Shown here in pieces: positions 27,345 to 35,835 of a stretch of 64,000 bases of DNA. The stretch comes from Rhodanobacter sp. C05 (GTDB lineage Bacteria > Pseudomonadota > Gammaproteobacteria > Xanthomonadales > Rhodanobacteraceae), in contig NZ_MUNQ01000008.1 of NCBI RefSeq assembly GCF_002001165.1, forward strand, positions 124,001 through 188,000, written 5' to 3'. The notes under the pieces were generated by a model. It was not told the DNA's origin, ran no database searches, and worked only from the letters and a program-made list of their open reading frames with translations. The position numbers and the translations under genes were made by a program. Position 1 is the stretch's first letter; every line of letters begins with the position of its first letter.

Positions 27345-30335
27345 TCAGTGCCGCGTGTACGCCTGCCGCCGCGGCACAATCAGAGTCACCTTGGTCCCAG
27401 TAGCAGTATTGCATTCGATTTTGCACATTCCTCCAATGCGCTCCATGCGTTCGTACAAACCGCGAAGTCCCCAGTGACCTGGAACGCCTCTGTCTTGGAC
27501 GACTTGTAAATTTATGCCCTTGCCATCGTCGGTGATCTCGACACAGACGCCACTCTTGTCGTAGCGAAGATCAACACAAACGGTTGTTGCGGAGGCGTGA
27601 TTGAACGCGTTGACAATGGCCTCTCGACCGCTTGCATAGAGCTCATCGATTACCAATGGGTCGACTGCCTTACTGGTGCCGGTCGATGCCACACTGAAGT
27701 CTGGCAATGCGTCGCTCTCGAACTCCTGCGCGATCGCCCTGAAAGCGACAGCCAAATCCATGTCATTCATCGGACCGGCCCTCAGCGCATAAACGCGGCC
27801 ACGTCCCTCAGCCAGAGCCACGCGCGCAAGTTCCAGCGCACTTAGAATTCTTTTCTTTGGATTTCCGTCCGGCAGCTCTCGACTGACGGCGTGCATCTTG
27901 AGAACAAGGCCATGAATCGTCTGCAGATAGGTGTCATGCAACTCCCGTGCGATGCGGTCACGCTCCGCATGACGTTCTTCCAGTCGGCGCATCAAGCCTT
28001 GGGTCACCTGCCGCAGACGATAGAGATAACCCATCCACATCAGCGCAGCGACAATCGCGGCGCACAAAGCGAAGAACCATGTGGTCTGATAGAACTTGGG
28101 ATCGATGGCAAAACGGACATCATCAGCGGCGTCAGTCCAAGTATTGTCCTCATTGATCGCTTCGACACGAAACTCGTAGGAACCGGGACCAAGATTGGTG
28201 TAGAACGCCTGCCTGCGACCACCGACATCCTGCCAGTCTTTGTCGACGCCGATTAGCTCATAACGGAAGTGGGATCGTGTCGCGTCACTCAAGCCAAGGG
28301 CCGTATAGTCGATCTGGATATCGCGCGTGCCAGGTGCCAGGGCGGGCACCGAATCTGGACGATAGGACTTACCACTGACCGTGATTGACCGAATCACGAC
28401 TTTAGGGTCTTGGTCGGGCGGGAGCTTTTCCGGGTCCATCCATGCGAGGCCGCCATCGCCGGCAAGCCATAAGCGCCCATCGGTTCCCTGGACAAGCGAA
28501 GGATTGGGATAGGAGCTCTGAGCCGCGCCAGGCACGCCATTGCGATCGTCGAAGACCCGTATCGCGATCTTGTACTGGGGATCTTTTAAAGCACGCTCTA
28601 TCTCCCCAGCACCGATGCGCAGTACACCCTTTTGACCGTACAGCCAAACCGACCCGTCCCTGAGCCGCGCCATGCCATTGATATTGGCAAGGACGGATGA
28701 GTCAAGCGCCAGGATGCGATGAAATTGACGGCCATCAAACGCGGCCAATCCGTCGGCCCCTCCCAACAACGTAATGCCATCAGGGATGATGTCACCCACG
28801 TTGGTGATATCCATTCCTTCATCCCTTGAGTAGCGCGTCAGATGCGGGCCATCAATGACGAATACTTCATGCGGATAGCTAAGCCACAATCTTCCGCGTG
28901 CATCGGTTACAGCGCGCCTGTTGCCCTTGTCGGGAAGTTGGTCAAATCCGCCTTTGACAAGCCACCCGCCGCTCTCAAGCCGCGCAATGGGGTGGCGAAG
29001 AATGGAAACCCAAAGCTTGCCTTGGCCGTCCCGTGCCATGGCGATGACATCATCTCCCTGGTCAGAGCCAGGAGGTGGCGGGCTGATGGATTCAAATTTT
29101 CCGTCGTGGAAACGACGTAGAAGACCACCGCCCGTACCAAGTAGAACGCTATCGTCGACATCGCGATAGGCCGCGGTGGTATCGAGGTCGTAGCCTTGTG
29201 CCGGCGTGATCGTCGAGGCAACGTGCCACCATCGATACGGGTGCGCGGATTGAGCCGTCCCAAACCAGATCGATCCATCACGGTCCGGCAGCATCGCGTA
29301 TGCATAGTCGCCAGCGGCCAGCTTCAGACGAGTCGCAACATTCGGTCGAAACAGTTCCAGGCCTGTTCGCGTCTGCACCCAGACGTTACCCTGGCGATCT
29401 TCAAAACCTATGCCTCCGCTGGAGGATGACATCTTTGTCCAGACGGAAGGATCGAGGCTTGTTTCCTTTTCGAGAGACTCACCGAGTGCGAAAAGCACCT
29501 TGGAATTCGGTGACGAAGCTCGCCGTATACCGATAACAGAACTCATTACCCAGAAGCCATCGCTTGTGTCGCGCAACGCCCGAAAGTGCGACCCGGAATA
29601 GCTAGGTGCTTCCTTCTTCCCGGACATCGCGATGACGATGCTAAGGTAGACATTCCCGTAAGTGCGAAGGGAATGGTTGTCTGCGTCGTTTTCATGAGGG
29701 GTGATCCAAGGTGCACTGAACTCAGCGTGTTCGAATGTCGCGCGCCCCTTCGCGAGAGTAAACACTCCTTTGTTACTCAAAACCCAAAGGGTGCCATCGG
29801 TATCCAGGCGGATCGAATAGAAGTGATCAGCATCAAGGCCGACACCCTTTCCGATGCGATGCCACTCATCACCCGTGGTTTCATAAACTGCGTCGTCGGA
29901 GAAAGACCATATACGCCCGAGTTTGTCTTCCTCGAAACCAAGCAGCTTCGCTGCATCCTTGTTCGGCACTGCCCGCGGTTGATGGACATCCCCAGCCGGC
30001 AATACGATGGTGCGGCCAGATCCATACGATAACCACAAGTCACCAGAATTTGTCGAAAAGATCGTACCGATGTCAGAGGCATCCGGTGACGAAATGTCAA
30101 CCAACTCCGGTGCGACACCGTCGAATCGATAGAGATGGTTTCTCTCCGCCAGCCATATCCAGCCATCAGTGGTCTGAGCAATGCCGGATATGTGGCCAAA
30201 CGCTCCGTTCTGTTGGGAGAACACAGTCCGGGTAAAGCCATCAAGCTGTTCATCGTTGTTTTGTGCGAGAGCAAGGGCGGGCGCAAGCGCGAACGCGCAA
30301 AAAGCCAGAGCTGTGATGCGGATGGCAAGCGTCAT
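27345..30335 (-). CDS. propeller-type sensor histidine kinase
   Basis: About 996 residues from the Met at 30335, whose next 25 residues form a signal peptide ending ALALAQ. Periplasmic part: two-component-regulator propeller repeats (DGWIWLAERNHLYRFDG, GDLWLSYGSG, GTLWVLSNKGVF, GSIWFGTAQ, GKLWVSIL, GRLWLAGDGGLAWMDP), then a Y_Y_Y domain (IQIDYTALGLSDATRSHFRYELIGVDKDWQ...YTNLGPGSYEFRVEAIN). One membrane helix (FFALCAAIVAALMWMGYLY) is followed by HisKA_3 with the His in ARELHDTYLQ and a HATPase with ITDDGKGIN. It should phosphorylate a NarL/LuxR-type regulator such as the one at 30736, upstream on the same strand. It has a paralogue at 46094. Confidence 0.95.
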   Translation of the reverse strand: MTLAIRITALAFCAFALAPALALAQNNDEQLDGFTRTVFSQQNGAFGHISGIAQTTDGWIWLAERNHLYRFDGVAPELVDISSPDASDIGTIFSTNSGDLWLSYGSGRTIVLPAGDVHQPRAVPNKDAAKLLGFEEDKLGRIWSFSDDAVYETTGDEWHRIGKGVGLDADHFYSIRLDTDGTLWVLSNKGVFTLAKGRATFEHAEFSAPWITPHENDADNHSLRTYGNVYLSIVIAMSGKKEAPSYSGSHFRALRDTSDGFWVMSSVIGIRRASSPNSKVLFALGESLEKETSLDPSVWTKMSSSSGGIGFEDRQGNVWVQTRTGLELFRPNVATRLKLAAGDYAYAMLPDRDGSIWFGTAQSAHPYRWWHVASTITPAQGYDLDTTAAYRDVDDSVLLGTGGGLLRRFHDGKFESISPPPPGSDQGDDVIAMARDGQGKLWVSILRHPIARLESGGWLVKGGFDQLPDKGNRRAVTDARGRLWLSYPHEVFVIDGPHLTRYSRDEGMDITNVGDIIPDGITLLGGADGLAAFDGRQFHRILALDSSVLANINGMARLRDGSVWLYGQKGVLRIGAGEIERALKDPQYKIAIRVFDDRNGVPGAAQSSYPNPSLVQGTDGRLWLAGDGGLAWMDPEKLPPDQDPKVVIRSITVSGKSYRPDSVPALAPGTRDIQIDYTALGLSDATRSHFRYELIGVDKDWQDVGGRRQAFYTNLGPGSYEFRVEAINEDNTWTDAADDVRFAIDPKFYQTTWFFALCAAIVAALMWMGYLYRLRQVTQGLMRRLEERHAERDRIARELHDTYLQTIHGLVLKMHAVSRELPDGNPKKRILSALELARVALAEGRGRVYALRAGPMNDMDLAVAFRAIAQEFESDALPDFSVASTGTSKAVDPLVIDELYASGREAIVNAFNHASATTVCVDLRYDKSGVCVEITDDGKGINLQVVQDRGVPGHWGLRGLYERMERIGGMCKIECNTATGTKVTLIVPRRQAYTRH

Positions 30336-30735
30336 GTGGTTTCGTCGCGGCTGAAACATTCAGTCCATACAACCCGTCGATATTCTAGTCTTGCAATCAC
30401 TTGGACGCGCCATCCTTCGCTCAACCAGCAACCGGCGTTGGATGACAGATTGACCATGCGCCAAGCAGTTCGGGCTGCCCGCACCTGGCAGCACACCAGA
30501 TTGTCCATGTCTTTCGAGTGACATACGCCGGCCGCGATCTTGCTACGTCTGAAATCCAGGCAGAAGGCCGGTCTCAAGGTGGGGTTGAACGCATGTGGGT
30601 TGATGCATCCTGGACCCGGTCATCGACTGCATACGCACCACCGAGTCGTCAGCCATGGCTCTACTTTGGGCAAGTGCGCCCTAGGAATAGGTGCGCTGAT
30701 CTTGCGACCCAGGGCAGCGGATGCCACCAGACAGG
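30336..30735. other. intergenic region between kinase and regulator genes
   Basis: About 400 bases between the stop of the LuxR-type regulator and the kinase start, both on the minus strand. No coding-like frame on either strand. The kinase therefore probably has its own promoter here rather than being read through. No hairpin with a T-run seen. Confidence 0.45.
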
Positions 30736-31452
30736 CTATGGATCGATGAAACCGCGGCGCTCGGCGATGGTCACGGCGTGGGTACGGTCGGATGCGCCAA
30801 GTTTGGCCAGTATGCTCTTCATGTGGGATTTCACTGTGTCTTCAGCGATGAAGAGGGATTCCGCGATGAGGCGATTGGACATTCCTTCCTTGGCGAGGCG
30901 CAGCACATTCAATTCCCGCACGGTAAGGACGGCTGATCCGTGATAGTTCGCAAGCTCGGAGCTGATTTCCGATGCGATGACCTGTCGACCTGAAGCAGCT
31001 TTTCGAATGGCGCCTATGATTTCTTCGCTACTGGCTGACTTGAGGAGATAAGAGGTCGCGCCCAGCGTCAAAGCTTGCGTGACACGCGCGTCGCCTGGAT
31101 AGATAGTGAAGACGACGACTGACGCATTCGGCTGTGACTTCCGAATCGCTGTAAGCGCCTGCAGCCCATCGACGTTGGGCATTTGCAGGTCGAGCAGTGT
31201 GACATCAGGACGTAGCGCTGCGTACATCTCGATGGCTTGTGCACCATCAACGGCTTCTCCGATCACGCTCATGTCATTCTCAAGTTCAATCGTGGAACGC
31301 AGCCCGTCCCGCATCATCGGGTGGTCATCCACGATTAGGACCCGAACCGGGCTATCGCTGTCCAATACTCGTCCATTCGGCAAATGGGTGCGGAGGGCTT
31401 GTCGGCCTGGTGCTGTACCGGATATTTGGAAGGCAAATCGGCTGCTCAACAA
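30736..31452 (-). CDS. LuxR/NarL-family response regulator
   Basis: Up to 238 residues. Receiver: VRVLIVDDHPMMRDGLRSTIE, phosphoacceptor Asp in VTLLDLQMPNVDG, Thr in VVFTIYP, Lys in YLLKSAS. C-terminal LuxR HTH: VLTVRELNVLRLAKEGMSNRLIAESLFIAEDTVKSHMKSILAKLGASDRTHAV. There is no ATG ahead of the receiver. The frame opens at a TTG at 31452, and another TTG lies at residue 30, so the start is uncertain. It is the likely partner of the propeller kinase downstream at 27345. Confidence 0.93.
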   Translation of the reverse strand: MLSSRFAFQISGTAPGRQALRTHLPNGRVLDSDSPVRVLIVDDHPMMRDGLRSTIELENDMSVIGEAVDGAQAIEMYAALRPDVTLLDLQMPNVDGLQALTAIRKSQPNASVVVFTIYPGDARVTQALTLGATSYLLKSASSEEIIGAIRKAASGRQVIASEISSELANYHGSAVLTVRELNVLRLAKEGMSNRLIAESLFIAEDTVKSHMKSILAKLGASDRTHAVTIAERRGFIDP

Positions 31453-31468
31453 TCACCCTTCCGGGTGA
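31453..31468. promoter_or_regulatory. palindromic site at the regulator start
   Basis: TCACCC TTCC GGGTGA, an inverted repeat immediately upstream of the earliest possible start of the LuxR-type gene. A related TCACCCTTTC...GGG site lies near 31670 and TTTCGGGTGATT near 31727. The three may be binding sites for the regulator itself; this is inferred only from position and sequence. Confidence 0.35.
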
Positions 31469-32000
31469 AATTGATAGCTATTTTGCTCCGATGCTGATCT
31501 TTGGCAACCAGGGAGCCTGGCGCGTTGCTCGCCGCTGGTCCTTCGCTATTTATCCAATTGGCTTCATAAGCAAAGCGGAGCTCAGGTCCGCCTCACACAC
31601 GCCTGCTGCGGCATTCATGATCACTCGATCTGCGAACTCTTGGCGAAAAGCGCTGCTGTCTCCGCGCATCACCCTTTCGAGGGAAATCTGCCCTGACCGC
31701 CGTTAAACCGCAAAAACGACACTTTCGGGTGATTCCACCTGGGCTTGGATTGAGGTGATACTCCGATCCGCCGTTGCGACCCTCCTTTGCTCAGCGCCAC
31801 TAGGAAGCATGATCCAGCATCGGACTGTCGACCTGCCATGGCGCCGCTTCGCTGTGCAGGGAATGGAGCCAACCGAAGTCTTCTCCCAGCTCGAGGTCGC
31901 TGGCGGACGCGTCGAAACGTCGAAAGAAGCCGCTGGCAGCATTCTCGATGTCTCGCGGAGCACCAACACTCAAATCAATCTCTTATAGGAGGTACCGGCG
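31469..32000. other. intergenic region before the hydrolase gene
   Basis: About 530 bases between two divergent genes. Frames on both strands (for instance 31703-31969 minus and 31755-31988 plus) have no family features and are left out. AGGAGGTACCGGCG forms a strong ribosome-binding region just before the hydrolase ATG at 32001. The bases 31670-31740 hold sequences resembling the palindrome at 31453. Confidence 0.45.
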
Positions 32001-32819
32001 ATGCCTACGATCAACACTCCGGACGGCGTAAAGATCTTCTACAAGGACTGGGGGACCGGTCAGCCGATCGTCTTCAGCCATGGCTGGCCCCTGTCGGCCG
32101 ACGACTGGGACGCCCAGATGACGTTTTTCCTTCACCACGGCTACCGGGTGATCGCCCATGACCGGCGCGGGCACGGTCGGTCCGATCAAGTCGGCATCGG
32201 TAACGACATGGATCACTGGGTCGCCGACCTCGCTGCACTGACCGAGCACCTCGGTATCCGCGACGCGATCCACATCGGTCACTCCACCGGCGGCGGCGAG
32301 GTGGCCCGCTACGTCGCTCGCCACCAGGAGCGGGTCGCCAAGGCAGTGCTGGTGGCCTCGTTGACGCCGAACATGGTGAAAACCGACGCGAACCCAGCCG
32401 GTCAGTCGCGGGAGTGGTTCGACGCGGTTAAATCAGGGGTGACTGGAAACCGGTCGGCGTTTTACCGGGCAGTCCCGGAAGGTCCGTTCTATGGATTCAA
32501 TCGTCCGGGCGCCAAGCCATCTGAGGCGGTGATCGCGAACTGGTGGCGCCAGGGCATGGCCGGTAGCGCCCAGGCCCACTACGAGACCGTCTCCTCCTGG
32601 CTGGAGGACTACACCGAAGATCTGAAGAAGATTAGTGTGCCGGTCCTGGTCATGCATGGCGAAGACGATCAGATCGTCCCGTTCGCCAGTTCGGTGCCGC
32701 GCGCGGTCGACCTGCTCGCGAACGGTAAGTTGAAGGCATACCCTGGCTTCCCGCATGGCATGCTGACTACGCACGCAGACGTCCTCAATCCCGACCTTCT
32801 CGAGTTCATCAAATCCTGA
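32001..32819 (+). CDS. alpha/beta hydrolase, non-heme chloroperoxidase-like
   Basis: 272 residues. Features: FSHGWPLSADDWDAQM (oxyanion), VIAHDRRGHGRSDQVG, the nucleophile elbow IGHSTGGGEVARY with the Ser, GEDDQIVPFASS carrying the catalytic Asp, and FPHGMLTTH with the His. It matches the cofactor-free perhydrolase/chloroperoxidase group, typically 273-277 residues. These enzymes make peracids from H2O2 and carboxylic acids or hydrolyse esters. Its GC content appears higher and codon use more uniform than the neighbours, and close relatives are common in Actinobacteria, so it may have been acquired. The second MITE lies 90 bases after its stop. Confidence 0.92.
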   Translation: MPTINTPDGVKIFYKDWGTGQPIVFSHGWPLSADDWDAQMTFFLHHGYRVIAHDRRGHGRSDQVGIGNDMDHWVADLAALTEHLGIRDAIHIGHSTGGGEVARYVARHQERVAKAVLVASLTPNMVKTDANPAGQSREWFDAVKSGVTGNRSAFYRAVPEGPFYGFNRPGAKPSEAVIANWWRQGMAGSAQAHYETVSSWLEDYTEDLKKISVPVLVMHGEDDQIVPFASSVPRAVDLLANGKLKAYPGFPHGMLTTHADVLNPDLLEFIKS

Positions 32820-32907
32820 CGGGACGCCAGTCCGAACCGGAACTAGGCAATTCGAGTGGCACGCTGCACGGGTGTGCCACTCAACCTACGTGTCCGCTTA
32901 GGGTCCT

Positions 32908-33070
32908 GGCTGGGTGAAAACGCAGAGCTGCCCTCAAGCATGTGCCTGCTACGCGAATTCTGGACAAACTACCGAACGTCAGAGCTTCAGAATTGAATCT
33001 ACGCGCCATGATTTGAGCAATTCTTGATCAACCTCAAACGCACATTTGCGTTTTCACACAGCCTCGGTCG
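32908..33070 (-). mobile_element. MITE-like element, copy 2 (inverted)
   Basis: Reverse complement of the element at 27131-27293, with three differences in the 156-bp core (two in the terminal repeat near 32913 and 32923, one internal). Ends GGCTGGGTGAAAACGC and GCGTTTTCACACAGCC. It lies just after the hydrolase gene, so the pair bracket a 5.6-kb block holding the kinase, regulator and hydrolase. Confidence 0.9.
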
Positions 33071-33088
33071 ATTCCGGACTTAGGGCGG

Positions 33089-33118
33089 GGCGATTAGCCC
33101 GTGTTATCGAGGGTAGGG
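33089..33118 (+). repeat. 30-bp direct repeat, copy 2
   Basis: Same GGCGATTAG-five bases-GTTATCGAGGGTAGGG pattern as at 27087-27116, here 18 bases outside the MITE flank. Confidence 0.7.
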
Positions 33119-33147
33119 GAGCGGCGACTTTTAGCTTGAAGCAGATC

Positions 33148-33708
33148 TTATCGAGAATCTCGGTCCATCGAAAGGATGGACTGCCAGGTGCTTGGAACAT
33201 TGGCGAGCGTGTGGATGGTGCTGATGAAGTCGATGTGGCCTGGGTACTCCGGCTCGGTGATGGACTTCCGAATCTCAATTATGGTCTTGGGCTGTCGATC
33301 GGCCCGCTGCACCCATTTGATGTACGCAGATCCCCAGTCGATGACCAACTTGCCCACGTACGCATCCAAGAGGTTCACCCGTTCGGTCTCGTAGTAGTGG
33401 TGGCCGATGACCGAATGGCCGCCTATGGGGCACGTGACTGCAGGGTCCGTGACCGAGCCCTTGCTCAAGATGCGATACAGACCGACAAAGAGCGTTTCAC
33501 CAAAGGGGCCTGGCACAAAGTTTGCGATGTACTTTGCATCGTAGAAGACTGGCTCGCCCTGGATGTCTTGATACTGCTTGAACAAGCCATCCCCCTTGCG
33601 CCACAAATCAGCAGGCGTCTTACCGAGCACGGCGCGCGCGCTCACACCCTGGAGCAGCAACTGACCCGGATGGATGGTCTTCCGGCGGCGTTGCTGGCGG
33701 CCCAGCAC
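33148..33708 (-). pseudogene. N-terminal domain of a GIY-YIG-associated protein, apparently truncated
   Basis: The frame carries a stretch (GKTPADLWRKGDGLFKQYQDIQG..., IANFVPGPFGETLFVGLYRIL, ERVNLLDAYVGKLVIDWGSAYIKWVQRADRQPKTIIEI, LANVPSTWQSIL) that resembles the N-terminal domain found before a GIY-YIG nuclease domain in a bacterial protein family. The nuclease half is missing: the frame stops shortly after the WQSIL phrase. The start is unclear (GTG at 33708, or the open frame back to 33852). It lies beside the MITE and outside the Tn7-like genes, in a region of breakage. Confidence 0.55.
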
Positions 33709-33852
33709 GCATTGAAAGTCCGTACGCAACGGGAATAGGCATCCGCAATTTATGGGAGAACCTTGCAAATGATTTCTGGACTTGAAGGGCGCAAGGCCGT
33801 TCCTAAGGGTAGGGCAATCCTCTATTGAGCGTCTGGCTGACGCTGCCCGCAC

Positions 33853-34218
33853 ATGAAGATTTCTTCATCTTCGCCGGCGATGGTTCCCCCGCTCAACCTG
33901 TTTTTACGTCTCCTGCAGAACCTTGCCGTAGGTTATTTCAGGGGCCGTTATGCGAACAGGAATGAGTTTTGAGCTTCGGATTCCGGCCGTCGTGGAACGC
34001 ATAACTGGACCGGTGCAATTCGTGGTGCAGTTGAGGTCCGTGGCGCAGAACTACTAGATGCCGTACTGGTGCAGTCCATCTGCCGCTTGTGGTCAAACCT
34101 AGGTGCCCGAAGTCACATCGTTTGCGGTGCGTACAACACACCGTTGTGTACGTTGCGCAACTGAGCCGAGCGGGAACTGGTCAGTAGGCTTTTAGTCGGG
34201 GAGCATCCTTAGTGATCA
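33853..34218. other. non-coding region flanking the Tn7-like element
   Basis: No coding-like frame on either strand. AT-richer than the surroundings. A TGTAC at 34147 could be the outer edge of the transposon, because a GTACA lies at 43581 on the far side, but no matching 5-bp target duplication was found. Confidence 0.4.
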
Positions 34219-34387
34219 GCGACCTGAAATTGCCCTTTCTCTAAGCTATTGATTCATCTCGTTTCATACAGGGCCTTCTACACGCTAGTGGGAAATGACT
34301 GAGCCAACAAACCGCCTTTTTGACGACAACGTGGCCAACAAACGCCGTCAATTTGCAGAAAGCGTCAACAAATTGCCCCTCGTAGAA
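34219..34387 (+). repeat. spaced repeats, candidate TnsB-binding sites (left end)
   Basis: Four related sites read GACCTGAAATTGCCC, GCCAACAAACCGCC, GCCAACAAACGCCG and GTCAACAAATTGCCCC, with cores at about 34227, 34309, 34340 and 34370. The last three are 31 and 30 bases apart. Tn7-type ends carry such repeats for TnsB. They lie between the tniQ stop and the left flank. Confidence 0.6.
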
Positions 34388-34440
34388 GTCGAGGCGAGCA
34401 AAGAATCAGGCATATGGCACTCCTTACCCTACAGGGTGAC

Positions 34441-35835
34441 TCAGTCCGCCATGGCGATCCAACTAACTGAAATACGTTGCAGGTGGCCGTGCTGACATGA
34501 AATTTCAGCCACAGGAATGCGGTGGCTGAGTCTCTGACTTACTTGGCGACGGCGAGAGAGCTTCCTCAACGTAATGGTCAAGCCAATGGCGAACCCCCGA
34601 AGAAGGATGTGGAAGAGAGCGCTCTGTAGCACCCAGCGTCCAGCCAGTTGATCGAATTTCAGGGATTTCTCAGCCTCAGCTGAGCGCAATGGCGTTGCCT
34701 CAGTGGGCCCTGTGATTCGTTGGTCCACCGCGTCGACCAGACAACCGCATAGATCGAGCGACTCGGGCAATACCGTGGATAGATTTAGCCAAGTACCTTC
34801 TCGCGGCGTTCGCCCGAAAGGTAGGATAAAATGATGCGGCCTCGTAGCGATCAGCTCGCCGACAGCAACACGACGCTCCTTCCTGGCTCCATCCTTTTCG
34901 AGATCCAAGCTCGTGCTAGGTGGAAAGCGTGATATCACCGCTTGGGTGATCTTAACCAGTGGGTGGTGCAGGGCGCTCGGTAGTGGAGCGATATTCAGGG
35001 ATGGAGATGTCGCTATGACGATCCAAGGCCAGAAAGCATTTTTCTTGGGTTCAACATCCTTATGATTACTTACGTCCCAGTGACGCATGCGGTCGGCAGA
35101 GTCTGGGGACCTCACGGTGTTTCCAAACTTCCCGTCAGGTAGCGATATCAAGCCGCTCAATGCGGGGTACCAAGCCCCTATAGCAGTCGGCGCAACCAGA
35201 TACCGCCTTCTTCGCTCACCTTCACACCATGTCAAATGCTGTTCAAGCTGCTCAGTAGCGGACGAGACTGGAAATGAACGCATGTCGACAGTCGCGGCCT
35301 TTCGGTCAAACGGGTCATGGCCGCACGCGCAGCGGGTGACGGGGCCTGCTGAAGGAAGAAGACCCTGGTATGGCTTCCCGCACTGATCGCAGGTGCTACG
35401 CAGCTTTATCCCGTGCCAGGGACAGCAATCGACGAACGGCATCTGGAACAACGCACAGTGATAGCCATAGCGAAGGCATTCACAGCAGTGACGAGGGGCT
35501 AGGCGTAGTTCGTTCCAACGGTGACCTACGTCGATAGGACACCATACTTCTTCTGACCAGAATCTTGGAATGTCGGAGTGCTGCAGTCCGACCGCTATTT
35601 CAAGCCGACTCCGTGGGCCACCAGGGCGATGACATGCGCGTAACAGGTCAAGGCCTTGCATAGCCCGCATCCCAAAGATTGCGAAAAGGTCCTTTCGACC
35701 GAACCCGTTCAGTCGCAGGGAACGGATCATCATCCCGTAGCCAGAGAGGTAGGGAAAGTTCGGAAAGTTCAGTCCGATGAGCCCCTGATTTGGTCGTGTC
35801 TCTCCACACATGGCTTCCCACTGTGAAGTGGTCAT
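34441..35835 (-). CDS. tniQ: TniQ/TnsD-like target-selection protein
   Basis: 464 residues from the ATG at 35835, which overlaps the tnsC stop (ATGA); the frame reaches 36006. The N-terminal TniQ domain has a zinc-finger region: C117/C120 (CCECLRYGYHC), CCPWHGIKL with C138 and H141, then C149/C152 (CDQCG) and C169-x-C171-x-H173. Its size is nearer TnsD (about 500) than the short CAST TniQ (about 400), and a C-terminal half of about 290 residues without clear motifs follows, as in TnsD-type att-site binders. TniQ proteins recruit TnsC to a chosen target. Which DNA it recognises is unknown; no tRNA, CRISPR or classical glmS site adjoins it. Confidence 0.85.
   Translation of the reverse strand: MTTSQWEAMCGETRPNQGLIGLNFPNFPYLSGYGMMIRSLRLNGFGRKDLFAIFGMRAMQGLDLLRACHRPGGPRSRLEIAVGLQHSDIPRFWSEEVWCPIDVGHRWNELRLAPRHCCECLRYGYHCALFQMPFVDCCPWHGIKLRSTCDQCGKPYQGLLPSAGPVTRCACGHDPFDRKAATVDMRSFPVSSATEQLEQHLTWCEGERRRRYLVAPTAIGAWYPALSGLISLPDGKFGNTVRSPDSADRMRHWDVSNHKDVEPKKNAFWPWIVIATSPSLNIAPLPSALHHPLVKITQAVISRFPPSTSLDLEKDGARKERRVAVGELIATRPHHFILPFGRTPREGTWLNLSTVLPESLDLCGCLVDAVDQRITGPTEATPLRSAEAEKSLKFDQLAGRWVLQSALFHILLRGFAIGLTITLRKLSRRRQVSQRLSHRIPVAEISCQHGHLQRISVSWIAMAD

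Noticed and set aside
31703-31988. Two overlapping small frames before the hydrolase
   Set aside because: No family features; composition not coding-like.
33046-33738. Long plus-strand frame overlapping the GIY-YIG-associated frame
   Set aside because: It begins inside the MITE and has no domain; the minus-strand frame shows family phrases.
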